Below are positions 53,524 through 62,664 of a stretch of 64,000 nt of DNA, piece by piece. How positions within the stretch are numbered: position 1 is the stretch's first letter; every line of letters begins with the position of its first letter. The stretch covers positions 3,720,001-3,784,000 of the forward strand of contig NZ_RCCV01000001.1 of NCBI RefSeq assembly GCF_003664255.1. The letters are read 5' to 3'. The notes beneath the pieces are model-generated. The model did not search any database. It was not told the DNA's origin and saw nothing but the letters and a program-made list of their open reading frames with translations. Position numbers and translations under genes: made by a program. This DNA is from Micromonospora sp. M71_S20 (lineage in GTDB: Bacteria > Actinomycetota > Actinomycetes > Mycobacteriales > Micromonosporaceae).

Positions 53524-54060
53524 GTGCGGAAGATCGCTGTCATCGCCGAGCCCGGCGTGTTCGACGCTTGGGGCGCCGCGGTGCTGCTCGGCGAGGCCAT
53601 GGGGCTCCAAGCGCACAACGTGGGGGACCTCTGCCGAGCGGCAGTGCAGGGTGCCACGGCGTGGGGCTGGCGGTTCGCGAACCACATGCAGGCCGGCGAG
53701 CTGATACCGGACGAGGTGATGGGCGAGTTCGTCGCGGACACGTTGGCCGGGTCGCCGGGCTGCTGGCTGCTGTTCGGCTACCCGCGCACTATTCGCCACG
53801 CCGAACTACTGGCCGAACACGGTCATGCACCGGATACCGTCATACAGGTGATGCTCGATGAAGGCCGCATTGACCAGGACTGGCGGCTGGCCGCGAAGCG
53901 CGATCAGATTCCGCAGATTCTCGCCGAGCACCGCCTGCGCATGGCTCCAGTGCGGGCCTTCTATCATGCGTCCGATACGTTGCACGTAGTACAACAGCCT
54001 GCATCGATCGAGGATCTCGTTGCCGATCTGCAGGCAATCGTGTCCGGTGCGAGGCAATAG
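53524..54060 (+). CDS. Adenylate-kinase-like protein without P-loop
   Basis: A 178-residue protein arranged like a nucleoside monophosphate kinase: 'CWLLFGYPRTIRHAELLAEH' corresponds to the 'DGFPRT' region, followed by 'APDTVIQVMLDEGRIDQDW' and a lid-less C-terminal half. The N-terminal 'VIAEPGVFDAWGAAVLLGEA' occupies the P-loop position but lacks GxxGxGK. It therefore probably binds but does not phosphorylate nucleotides. GTG at 53524 follows GGAGGG. Confidence 0.65.
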   Translation: MRKIAVIAEPGVFDAWGAAVLLGEAMGLQAHNVGDLCRAAVQGATAWGWRFANHMQAGELIPDEVMGEFVADTLAGSPGCWLLFGYPRTIRHAELLAEHGHAPDTVIQVMLDEGRIDQDWRLAAKRDQIPQILAEHRLRMAPVRAFYHASDTLHVVQQPASIEDLVADLQAIVSGARQ

Positions 54061-54202
54061 CCGTCAGACCCCAGACGGTGTACTGATCTGGCGTGTTCTG
54101 CGTGTCAGTAACGTGAGCGTGGACGGCACCCCGGCAGGCACCCGGAACTGCCGACGATCGTGAACCCGCCGGAGGAAGGGCGCTATCACGATGACCAGGC
54201 GG

Positions 54203-55257
54203 TCAGAAGATGTAGAAGGTGTAGCTATAGGGACGGCCTCGGTCGTAGAGGGCACGCAACCGTGGTTGCCTGACCTCGGGCAGTCGGGCCAGAACGCTGA
54301 GGAAGATCTGGCCGTCCGGCTCGAACCGGTGTCCCGGGAGCAGGGCCGGTAGGGCCTCCGGCGGGATCGGGACCGACCGCCCAACCGGCTTCGGGGTTCG
54401 GTAGAACGCGAGGTACCGCCAGGCGTCCCAAGCGAGCGGGATTGGCTTCACCGGTGGGGCCACGGGCCAGAGTTCACCGGTCTGCGGATGTTCCGGGATG
54501 AGGGCGAAGTGGCGGTCGGTGTCCGGGATATCGGGCCCGGCCAGGACCAGGGTGCGCTCCGGCCCCGTGCTGCACGGGCCGAGGAGACGGTCGAGAGTGG
54601 GCCGGAAGACCTTGGCGACCTGGTGATCCGGATCGCTATAGGGTTGCTGCCCGAGGCGGCGAGCAAGTGTGCCAGCGCCGAGGCTGCGACAGCCGTCCAC
54701 ATCGGGTGCCAGCCGCCGCCCGGTTCAGACGGTGGGACACCGGGCCGTTGGTCGATCAGGTCCACCCAGTCGACAATCGGGTGCGGGCCGGGACCGTCCT
54801 CGAGCACGTGGATGGTCAGCGGGTCCAGCCAGATAGCCTGCCGCAGGCCACAGTCGTCGATCCGGATGGCCACCGGCGTGCCGCAGGTGACGCAGACCAT
54901 GTTGGGCTCGCCACCATCAAGGCCACAACACGCGGAGTCGCCGACCAGCGCCGGGTCGATGACGGCACCGCGGACATCCCCCGGGGCGAGCAACACCTGG
55001 CCGACCGGCCCGGCTGAGATGCTGAACCTTGGCGCGTACCAGCCGAGCGCCTCGGCTTCACCGGCTTCAAGGTCGGCCCACCGGCGTCATGGCGAACCTG
55101 AGGGCAGCGGATTCACCGCGAACGTGCCGGGCTCCAGTGCCGAGGCGAGCGATCCCGGCCCGTTTCCGTACTTCTGGTCCGCGTGGACGGGCAGTGCCAC
55201 CCTCGACACCGGAACCGTCAGAGCGGTGTCGCAGATCCGGCAGCCGAAAACCGTCAT
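54203..55257 (-). pseudogene. Zinc-ribbon-containing protein of unknown function, nonsense plus frameshift
   Basis: ATG at 55257 starts 'MTVFGCRICDTALTVPVSRV'. After 'NPLPSGSP' a TGA (about 55089) stands where TGG would continue 'RRWADLEAGEAEALGWYAP'. The frame then runs through 'CCGLDGGEPNMVCVTCGTPV' and 'WHPMWTAVAASALAHLLAAS', and shifts near 54650 to 'QQPYSDPDHQVAKVFRPTLD' and on to the stop at 54203. Cys pairs suggest zinc binding. I recall similar actinobacterial proteins but no function. Confidence 0.7.
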
Positions 55258-55318
55258 GCATCCCCCGTGCGTCGGCTGATATCAATATAACGCCCACCCG
55301 CGAGCGGCCAGGGCGTGG

Positions 55319-55888
55319 TCACCACTCGAAAGTCTTCCACTCCCGTGACGGAATGCACCCCTCGCTGGTATCCCAGCAGCGATCAGCCCATGCCTTTGCC
55401 ACGAGGACCGGACGGCTCAGCACAGCGTCACCAGCTCGCTGTGCCCGCAGCACCAACCCAAGTTGTGGCGAGCACGGATCGGCGGACTGCGAGTATCGCA
55501 ATTCCCTGCTGTGAGCCATGAGATAGTCAGTGAACTTACCCTCCAGACGTGAGGGCGTCTGCCCCACCAACCGGATCCCCTCCAGGGTCACCTGCGGGCC
55601 ACGCAGCGCATTGACCGCGATGCCCGCAAGGCCGACCGACTCGTCGTAATAAGCGGTAATCGCCGGCCCAGAGAAGGCCGCGCCAGAGCTTCGCTCAAGC
55701 CAGAATTCCGCCCACCCTTCACCGCCCGACGTGCCCTGCGAGACGGCAACGCTGAGAACGCCGTGCACCCTGCCCTGAACCTGGGCGTGCGTCATGCCGA
55801 ATTCCAACGGGCCGACGCGCTCGAAAGGCGTGAATGACCATTGAAGCCGCTGTGACTCGACCAGAACGTCCCAGATATCCAACGCCAT
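55319..55888 (-). CDS. Hypothetical protein, immunity-like
   Basis: A 189-residue soluble protein with 'RVGPLEFGMTHAQVQGRVHG' (about 23-42) and 'GIRLVGQTPSRLEGKFTDYL'. This 'G.L.FGMT..QV' start is common in small actinobacterial proteins that sit in immunity-gene arrays. ATG at 55888. Two C-terminal cysteines ('DRCWDTSEGCIPS') may form a disulfide. Function unknown. Confidence 0.6.
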   Translation of the reverse strand: MALDIWDVLVESQRLQWSFTPFERVGPLEFGMTHAQVQGRVHGVLSVAVSQGTSGGEGWAEFWLERSSGAAFSGPAITAYYDESVGLAGIAVNALRGPQVTLEGIRLVGQTPSRLEGKFTDYLMAHSRELRYSQSADPCSPQLGLVLRAQRAGDAVLSRPVLVAKAWADRCWDTSEGCIPSREWKTFEW

Positions 55889-56009
55889 GTCTCCGCCCAG
55901 TGGAAGTGCTGCACCTCAGCCGACAGCAGCGCGAAGATGATAATGGACGTGACTGGCTTGCCGGGCTCACGGTGCACGGATCCGCCGCGATCCGCGTGGC
56001 CGCGATCTT

Positions 56010-56354
56010 CTAGCGATGGTCCCAGACGCTGTGGTGGGGCATGGCGTTGCGGCGCGGATCTTCCTCTCCGAGGTAGTACCCGAGGCGTGAGGCGAGCAGC
56101 ACCCCGATGTTGATGAAGAACCTCACCTCTCCTCTCAGCGCGGTGGTGCGTTGGATGTCGAGGGCGATGCCGTTGCCCTCGGGGTCGAAATGCCGGAAGA
56201 CCAGCCCGCGGCGGATAAAGTCGGCGGCCGCCAGGTCGGCTTCGATGGGTTCGACGAACCGTCGTAGCAAGGCGTTCACGAGGCGGCACGGTACCGTCCC
56301 CGCGACAGGCCGCAGATCCGGAATCCGGTTGATGATCTCCTCTCGCCACGTCAC
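56010..56354 (-). CDS. DUF4304-like protein
   Basis: A 114-residue protein with 'FIRRGLVFRHFDPEGNGIAL' and 'RGEVRFFINIGVLLASRLGY', the core of DUF4304, found in immunity-type contexts. GTG at 56354 has a weak ribosome site. It is shorter than I expect for the family (about 150-200 residues), so it may be C-terminally truncated. It starts 38 bp after the end of the ABC operon on the same strand. Confidence 0.55.
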   Translation of the reverse strand: MTWREEIINRIPDLRPVAGTVPCRLVNALLRRFVEPIEADLAAADFIRRGLVFRHFDPEGNGIALDIQRTTALRGEVRFFINIGVLLASRLGYYLGEEDPRRNAMPHHSVWDHR

Positions 56355-56392
56355 ACGCTTCGCCGCCGCAGCGACGGTCCGTTACCGGGGAG

Positions 56393-58207
56393 TCAAGGGT
56401 GTGGTGCGTGCCGGTGGACCGAGAGTTGATCGGCCAACAGGCCGGCCAGGGGTTGCCGGTCGCGCAGGTCTTCGAAGGTGCCATCGGCGACGACGCGGCC
56501 GGCGTCGAGCATCACAACGCGGTCGGCGCGCATGATCGTGGACAGGCGGTGGGCGATCACCAGGGTCGTCCGCCCGGCGCGGGCGGCGTCGAGGGCCTCA
56601 GCCAGGTCACGCTCGGTGCGCGCGTCGAGGTTCGCCACGGCCTCGTCGAGGACGAGGATCGGCGCCTCGGTGAGCAGTGCGCGGGCGACGGCGACCCGGG
56701 CGCGCTGGCCACCGGAGAGGGCGCCGCCCCGTTCCCCGACGGGGGTCTCCAGCCCGCGCGGCAGGTCGTCGGCGAACGCGCTGACCTGTGCGGTGCCGGC
56801 GGCTCGCCGCAGGTCGGTGTCGGTGGCGTCGGGCCGGCCCAGGCGGATGTTGTCGGCGATCGACCCGGGGAGGAGATGCACGTCCTGGGGCACGACGGTC
56901 ACCGTGCGCCGGAGATCGGTGTCGGCGAGGTCCCGCAGGTCGACGCCGCCGACGGTGATCCGGCCAGCGGTGGGGTCGGCGTAGCGCAACAGCAGGTGGA
57001 CGCAGGTGGACTTGCCGACGCCGGAGGCGCCGACCAGGGCGACGGTCTCGCCGGGACGGATCGTGAACGAGACGCCCGACAGCACCGGGCGGCCGGGCAG
57101 GTAGCCGAAGTGCACGTCGTCGAAGGCCACCTCACCACCGGCGGGCGCCGGCAGTGGGGCGGTCGGGGCGGTGACCGGTGCCGGGGCGCGCAGCAAGGCG
57201 TCGATGCGGTCCGCTGCGGCGCGGAGGACGCCGGCCTGCTTGAGTAGCAGCGCGACCTGGGCTGCCGGGCCGAGCACGGTTCCGGCGAGGACCACCGCAA
57301 TCGGTGCGAGTGCGGGGTCCAGACGGCCCGTACCGACACCGTCGGCCACGACCAGCAGCCCGCCGACGCCGGCCACGGCCAGCAGCGCGTCGATGAGCGC
57401 CGTCTCCAGGCCCGCCCGGGCGGCGTTGGCCCGCTGCGCCCGGCCGAGCTGCCGGGTCCGCGCGGCCAGGTGGGCGCGCTGCCGGTCCATCGCCCCGAAG
57501 ACGGTCAGCTCCCGCAGGCCCTGCACGGTGTCGACGATGTCGGCCGTCATGCTGGCGGTCGCCGCCCGGACGCGCGTGCCGTGCCGGTCGGCGTGGCGAC
57601 GCAGCAGCCACGGCACCACCGTGATCAGGCCGGCCAGCGGCAGCACCACGGCGGGCAACCACGGGTCGATCGACGCGGCGAACAGCGTGCCGGCGGTCAG
57701 GACGACGGTGGCGGTCAGCAGCTGCGCGATCGTGTGCGCGAAGAGCCATTCCAGGGTCTCCACGTCGGACAGCGCGACGGTGGTGAGGTCACCGGAGCGC
57801 CTGCCGGCCAGTCCGCCGGGCGCGATCCGGGTGATCGCGTCGTAGACCCGCAGTCGCAGGTCGGCCAGGACCCGGTAGGCCAGGTCGTGCGAGACGAGCA
57901 TCTCCCACCAGGTGGCCGCGGCGATGACCGCCACCAGTCCGCCGAGCACCGCGGCGACCACGTCGACCGGTGTGGGATCCCCGGTCACCGCCCGTCCGAG
58001 CAGCCATGCGCCGAGGACCGCCGCGCCGGCGGTGGCGAGCTGTCCGACGAGGTTCGCCGCCAGGGTCGCCCAGAAGGCCCCGGAGTGCCCCGCGATTGCG
58101 GGCAGCAGCCGCCGCAGCGCACCGGGCTGCCGGCCGTCGGGTCCGGGCTGCGCGGCATGGCCGGTCGACGGGGCGGCCGGGCCGGGTGCGAGCTCCGTCG
58201 TGACCAT
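56393..58207 (-). CDS. ABC half-transporter (membrane + ATPase fusion), YbtQ/IrtB-like
   Basis: A 604-residue fusion of a six-span membrane domain (about 35-330) and an ATPase: Walker A 'LVGASGVGKSTCVHLL' near 400, signature 'GGALSGGQRARVAVA', Walker B 'ILVLDEAVANLDA' and switch His in 'LVIAHRLSTI'. It is coupled to the preceding half-transporter by TGATG, so the two form a heterodimer. The exporter-type fold usually pumps outwards. Operons that pair it with siderophore lipoproteins (YbtPQ, IrtAB) use it for metallophore import or release. Confidence 0.85.
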   Translation of the reverse strand: MVTTELAPGPAAPSTGHAAQPGPDGRQPGALRRLLPAIAGHSGAFWATLAANLVGQLATAGAAVLGAWLLGRAVTGDPTPVDVVAAVLGGLVAVIAAATWWEMLVSHDLAYRVLADLRLRVYDAITRIAPGGLAGRRSGDLTTVALSDVETLEWLFAHTIAQLLTATVVLTAGTLFAASIDPWLPAVVLPLAGLITVVPWLLRRHADRHGTRVRAATASMTADIVDTVQGLRELTVFGAMDRQRAHLAARTRQLGRAQRANAARAGLETALIDALLAVAGVGGLLVVADGVGTGRLDPALAPIAVVLAGTVLGPAAQVALLLKQAGVLRAAADRIDALLRAPAPVTAPTAPLPAPAGGEVAFDDVHFGYLPGRPVLSGVSFTIRPGETVALVGASGVGKSTCVHLLLRYADPTAGRITVGGVDLRDLADTDLRRTVTVVPQDVHLLPGSIADNIRLGRPDATDTDLRRAAGTAQVSAFADDLPRGLETPVGERGGALSGGQRARVAVARALLTEAPILVLDEAVANLDARTERDLAEALDAARAGRTTLVIAHRLSTIMRADRVVMLDAGRVVADGTFEDLRDRQPLAGLLADQLSVHRHAPHP

Positions 58208-59928
58208 CAGTGCACCTCCTGCGCGGTGACGAGCTCTGCGTAGGCGCGGGTGGTGCGCAGCAGGTCGTCGTGGCTGCCGGTAGCGGTGATCCGGCCGTCG
58301 CGCATCAGCGCGATCCGGTCGGCGTGCCGGACGCTGGCGAGCCGATGGGCGATGACCAGGCAGGTGCGCCCGCGCGTGGCGTCGGCAAGCGCCGTCACGA
58401 TCTCGGCTTCCTGTCGTCTGTCCAGGTGGGAGGTGGCCTCGTCGAGGACGAGCACCGGGGTGTCGGCGAGCAGCGCGCGGGCGATGGCCAGTCGCTGCCG
58501 CTGCCCGCCGGAGAAGGTGGTGCCGCGCTCGCCCACGGCTGTCGCGTACCCGTCGGGCAGGGCCGTGATGAAGTCGTGTGCGCCGGCGGCGCGGGCCGCG
58601 GCCCGCAGGTCGGCGTCGGTGGCGTCCGGGCGGGCCAGGCGCAGGTTCTCCGCCACCGTGCCATGGAACAGGTACGTCTCCTGCGCGACCACGGTCACCG
58701 TCCGGTGCAGCGCGTCCCGCGTGAGGTCGCGCAGGTCGACGCCGTCCACGGTGATCCGGCCGGTGTGCGGGTCGAGGTGCCGCAGCAGCAGGCTGGCCAG
58801 GGTCGACTTGCCCGCGCCGGACCGGCCGACCACTGCGACGGTCTCGCCGGGGGCCAGCCGCAGCGTCACGTCCCGCACCGCCGGCGACTCCCGGTCGGGG
58901 TAGCGGTAGCTGACCGCCTCGACGGCGACCGCCGGGCCCTCGGTGAAACGGGGGGCGAGGCGGCCGGTGTGTGTCACCGGGGCCGGCGCGGTGAGCAGGT
59001 CGGTGAGGCCGTCGACGGCGGTGATGCCGAGGTAGCCGGCGTGCCAGTGCGCGCCCAGGTCGCGTACCGGCCGGAAGCACTCCACCGAGACCAGCAGCAC
59101 CAGGAACGCGGTGCTCGCGTCGGCCCGGCCGCCGCTCGCGGCCACGGCCGCGGCGACGGTCGCCGCGGCGAGCCCGGCCTGGATGAGCAGGGCGCTGATC
59201 CCGCTCTCGATCAACGACAGCCGCAGCTGCGTCATGGTGGTGACGTGCAGGTCGTGGTTGCGCGCCTCGATGCGGTCGCGCATGCGGCCGACCGCGCCGA
59301 AGGCCCGCAGGGTCGCGGCGCCCTGGAGGGTGTCGAGGAAGTCGGCGGCGAGCGCGGTGAAGGCCGCCCACCGTCCCCGGCCCCGGCGCAGGAGGGTGGC
59401 GTCCCACACCCGTGGGACGGTCAGCACCAGCAGCACGGCGGTGCCGAGCAGCGTCGCGGCGACAGGCGCGACGGTGGCCAGCCACCCCACCAGCGCCGTC
59501 GGGACGGCCACCGTGACGAGCACCTGCGGGACGTAGCGGCTGTAGTAGGCGTCGAGCCCTTCCACGCCGTCGACCAGCGTGGCCTGGGTGCGCCCGGTGC
59601 GCGCCCCGGTCAGCCAGGCCGGGCCCAGCTCGGCCAGCCGCGCCACCAACCGGTCGCGCAGCCGGGCCCGGATCCGGGCGCCCGCCGTGGCGGTCGCGAC
59701 CTCCCGCCAGTACAGCAGCAGGGCCCGGGTCACGATCACGGCGAGCACTCCGGCCAGCAGCGGGGGAGTGGCGTCGAGGTCGCGGCGCGACACCGCCGCC
59801 AGCGCCGCGGCGAGCAGCAGGGCCTGACCGACGTACGCGGCCGAGACCGCCACGCCGAGCGCCGCGCACCCGGCCACCGGTGCGGCGACGGCGCCGCCGA
59901 GGCGCACCAACTCCCGATGGACGATCAC
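58207..59928 (-). CDS. ABC half-transporter (membrane + ATPase fusion), YbtP/IrtA-like
   Basis: A 573-residue fusion: membrane domain (about 10-310) and ATPase with Walker A 'VVGRSGAGKSTLASLL' near 365, signature 'GTTFSGGQRQRLAIA', Walker B 'VLVLDEATSHLD' and 'LVIAHRLASV'. GTG at 59928 overlaps the stop of the FecE-type ATPase gene (GTGA). CydDC is the alternative family, but no cytochrome bd gene is near, and the siderophore-uptake context argues for a YbtPQ/IrtAB role. Confidence 0.85.
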   Translation of the reverse strand: MIVHRELVRLGGAVAAPVAGCAALGVAVSAAYVGQALLLAAALAAVSRRDLDATPPLLAGVLAVIVTRALLLYWREVATATAGARIRARLRDRLVARLAELGPAWLTGARTGRTQATLVDGVEGLDAYYSRYVPQVLVTVAVPTALVGWLATVAPVAATLLGTAVLLVLTVPRVWDATLLRRGRGRWAAFTALAADFLDTLQGAATLRAFGAVGRMRDRIEARNHDLHVTTMTQLRLSLIESGISALLIQAGLAAATVAAAVAASGGRADASTAFLVLLVSVECFRPVRDLGAHWHAGYLGITAVDGLTDLLTAPAPVTHTGRLAPRFTEGPAVAVEAVSYRYPDRESPAVRDVTLRLAPGETVAVVGRSGAGKSTLASLLLRHLDPHTGRITVDGVDLRDLTRDALHRTVTVVAQETYLFHGTVAENLRLARPDATDADLRAAARAAGAHDFITALPDGYATAVGERGTTFSGGQRQRLAIARALLADTPVLVLDEATSHLDRRQEAEIVTALADATRGRTCLVIAHRLASVRHADRIALMRDGRITATGSHDDLLRTTRAYAELVTAQEVH

Positions 59929-60722
59929 GCCGCCTCCAGCGGGGTGTCCGCCAGCGCCCGGACGGTGCCGGTGTGCGCGTCGGTGACCACCCGGCCGCGT
60001 ACGCCGAACACGGTGGCGAGCAGCTCCGAGGTGACCACCTCGGTGGGCGGCCCGTCGGCGGCGACCCTGCCCTCGGCCAGCGCCACGACCCGGTCGGTGA
60101 ACCGGGCGGCGTGATCCAGTTCGTGCAGCACCGCCACCACGGTCAGGCCCCGCTCGGCATGCAGGCGGCGCACCAGCGACAGCACCTCCAACTGGTGCCG
60201 TACGTCGAGGAAGGTGGTCGGCTCGTCCAGCAGCAGCACCGGGGTCTGCTGCGCGAGCGCGAGCGCGAGGCGGACCCGCTGGCGTTCCCCGCCGCTGAGC
60301 GTGTCCACCTCCCGCGCGGCGAGCCCCGCCACGTCCGCCGCGTCGAGTGCGGCGACCGATTCGGCGTCCTCCGGGCGCCACAGCATCCCCAACGGCCCCC
60401 GGTGCGGGTAGCGGCCCTGCGCGACGAGTTGTCGCACGGTCATCCCCGGCATCGGCGGTAGCTGTTGGTGCAGCACGGCCACCTGCCGCGCCACGTCCCG
60501 CCGACGCATCGCGTGTGCCGGGCGGCCGCGCAGCAGGACCCGCCCGCTCTGCGGCGGGTCGATGCCGGCGAGCAGCCGCAGCAGGGTCGACTTGCCGCAG
60601 CCGTTGCGGCCCACGAGCGCCACGCACTCGCCGGGACGGACGACCAGGGACACCCCGTCGAGCACCGGCCGGTCCCGGTACCGGTACCGGACCTCCTCCG
60701 CCGCGAACACCGGTTGCGTCAT
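59925..60722 (-). CDS. ABC transporter ATP-binding protein (FecE type)
   Basis: A 265-residue ATPase: Walker A 'GRNGCGKS' (38-45), signature 'LSGGERQ' (142-148), Walker B 'LLLDEP' (163-168) and 'VLHELDHAARF'. It powers the two FecCD permeases upstream and overlaps the second permease by four bases (ATGA). Typical length. Confidence 0.93.
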   Translation of the reverse strand: MTQPVFAAEEVRYRYRDRPVLDGVSLVVRPGECVALVGRNGCGKSTLLRLLAGIDPPQSGRVLLRGRPAHAMRRRDVARQVAVLHQQLPPMPGMTVRQLVAQGRYPHRGPLGMLWRPEDAESVAALDAADVAGLAAREVDTLSGGERQRVRLALALAQQTPVLLLDEPTTFLDVRHQLEVLSLVRRLHAERGLTVVAVLHELDHAARFTDRVVALAEGRVAADGPPTEVVTSELLATVFGVRGRVVTDAHTGTVRALADTPLEAA

Positions 60723-61693
60723 GACACCTCCACGTGAGACGACCTGCGTGCCACGACGACCAGGGCCACCGCCCCGAGCAGCGCGGTCACCGCGCCCGCC
60801 GGCACGCCCAGCCGCTGTGCGGCCGATCCGGACTGCACCATCACCGTCAACACCTGCGCGAGCGCGTCCGCACCCGCGACCGCGCTCGCCCCGACCAGCG
60901 CGCCGGCCGGCAACGCCCGGCGCAGGTCCGCCCCGCACATCGCCCGGGCCACGTGTGGCACGACCAGCCCGACGAAGGCCAGCGCGCCGGCCAGCGCGAC
61001 GGCCCCGGCAGCCAACGCCACGGCCAACGCGAGGCCGACCGCGCGGGCCGTGCGGGGCGGCACACCGAGCGCGACGGCGTGCCCGTCACCGGCGGCCAGC
61101 ACGCTCAGCGGGGCCGAGCACAGCCAGGCCAGCACCAGCGACGCGACCAGCCACGGCCACGCGGTCTGCACGTGCGCCCAGACCCGGCCGTCGGTCGAGC
61201 CGACGAGCCAGCGCATCGCGTTGCCGAACCGACCCGGCTGGTACGCCAGCAACAGCGTGGTGACCCCGGCCAGCGCCGCCGACCCGAGCAACCCGTACGC
61301 CGCCACCTCCGTCGTCGAGCCGTGCCGCGCCAGCAGCCACATGAGCGCGCCACCGAGGGCGCCGCCGGCCAGCGCGGCGAAGAGCGCGCCGGAGGCCGAG
61401 TCCGCGGGCACCAGCCCGATCTGGATGCCGGTGAGCACGCCGAGCACCGCGCCCGGACTCACCCCCGTCAGCTCCGGCGCGGCCAGCGGGTTGCGCAACA
61501 CGGCCTGCAACAGCAGCCCGGCCGCACCCAGCCCGGCACCGGCGAGTAGTGCGGTGACCAGGCGAGGCAGCCGCAGCTCGACGAGTATCCGCTGCTCCAG
61601 GGGGTCCAGCTGCGGCCAGTCCACGCCGTTGCCCACGGCCAGTTCCGCGACGGCCGCCGCGAGCAGCGCCCCGACCGCCCACCACCACCTCAC
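60719..61693 (-). CDS. FecCD-family permease, second subunit
   Basis: A 324-residue membrane protein with about nine to ten hydrophobic segments. 'LRLPRLVTALLAGAGLGAAG', 'NPLAAPELTGVSPGA' and 'AFVGLVVPHVARAMCG' are family motifs. GTG at 61693 overlaps the stop of the first permease (GTGA). With its partner it forms a heterodimeric channel. Confidence 0.93.
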   Translation of the reverse strand: MRWWWAVGALLAAAVAELAVGNGVDWPQLDPLEQRILVELRLPRLVTALLAGAGLGAAGLLLQAVLRNPLAAPELTGVSPGAVLGVLTGIQIGLVPADSASGALFAALAGGALGGALMWLLARHGSTTEVAAYGLLGSAALAGVTTLLLAYQPGRFGNAMRWLVGSTDGRVWAHVQTAWPWLVASLVLAWLCSAPLSVLAAGDGHAVALGVPPRTARAVGLALAVALAAGAVALAGALAFVGLVVPHVARAMCGADLRRALPAGALVGASAVAGADALAQVLTVMVQSGSAAQRLGVPAGAVTALLGAVALVVVARRSSHVEVS

Positions 61694-62664
61694 GACGTGC
61701 TCCGTCGCGCCAGCATGAGCAACCCGGCGACGATGCCGACGGCCGCCGTCCACGCGCCGAGCGGAGTCTCCGCCGGAGCGAAGACGTGTCGAGCGGCGAG
61801 GTCGGCGACCGTGGTGAACAGCGCGCCGATCGCCGCCGCCCAGGGCAGCAGGAGGCGCGCGTCGGCGGCCGGGCGCAGCCGGCGGGCAGCGTGGGGCGCG
61901 ACGAATCCGATCCACGCGATCGGTCCGCACGGTCCCACCACCACGGCGACCAGGACGGCGGCGAGCCCCAGCACGGCGATCCGAGCCCGGCCCACGTGCA
62001 GCCCGACGGCCGCTGCCGCCTCGTCACCGAGACGCAGCACCCCGAGCGCGGGCAACGCCAGCACGGCCAGCGGCACGCACGCCAGCAACCACGGCAGCGT
62101 CAGCCGGGCGTGGTCCCAGGTGATGCCCGTGAGGCTGCCGACCAGGTACCGGAACAGCGTGTCGTACTGCAGCCGGTCGGCAGCCGCCATCACGGTCAGC
62201 AGTACCGCCTGCAACGCGGTGGAGACCGCCGCGCCGATCAGCAGCACCGCGCCCGGGCCGCGACCCGTGCCGGCAGCCGCCAGACACACCGCACCCCCAC
62301 ACACCGCCCCGACCAGCGCCACCACCGGCTGTAGCGCCACCGGGACCGGCAACGCCCAGACCACCGTCACCGCCGCTGCCAGGGCACCGCCGGTGGACAC
62401 CCCCAACAGTTCCGGCACGGCCAGCGGATTGCGCAGTGCCGCCTGCATCAGCAGTCCCGCCGCCCCGACCGCCGCGCCGCCCAGGAGGGCGAGCAGCAGC
62501 CGTGGCATCCGCAGCTCCCACAGCACCACCCGCGCGACGTCCGCCTCTGCGGGCAGGCTCACGCCCAGGGTCGACCCGACCGCGACGGCGAGGGCGGCCA
62601 CCAGCGTCAACGCCGCCGACCAGCGCGGCACCGGCCGGGGCACGGCGACTCCGAGCGCCGTCAT
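61690..62664 (-). CDS. FecCD-family permease, first subunit
   Basis: A 324-residue membrane protein with 'LRMPRLLLALLGGAAVGAAG', 'NPLAVPELLGVSTGG' and 'AWIGFVAPHAARRL'. ATG at 62664 overlaps the stop of the lipoprotein gene (ATGA). Same length as the second subunit, from which it differs clearly, so the pair arose by an old duplication. Confidence 0.93.
   Translation of the reverse strand: MTALGVAVPRPVPRWSAALTLVAALAVAVGSTLGVSLPAEADVARVVLWELRMPRLLLALLGGAAVGAAGLLMQAALRNPLAVPELLGVSTGGALAAAVTVVWALPVPVALQPVVALVGAVCGGAVCLAAAGTGRGPGAVLLIGAAVSTALQAVLLTVMAAADRLQYDTLFRYLVGSLTGITWDHARLTLPWLLACVPLAVLALPALGVLRLGDEAAAAVGLHVGRARIAVLGLAAVLVAVVVGPCGPIAWIGFVAPHAARRLRPAADARLLLPWAAAIGALFTTVADLAARHVFAPAETPLGAWTAAVGIVAGLLMLARRSTS

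Noticed and set aside
58207..59928. CydDC-type exporter for cytochrome bd assembly
   Set aside because: No cydAB genes are adjacent and the genes are coupled to a siderophore-type importer; kept as alternative only.
58210..60114. Plus-strand open frame of about 630 codons
   Set aside because: Antisense of the ABC half-transporter and ATPase genes, which carry complete Walker and signature motifs.
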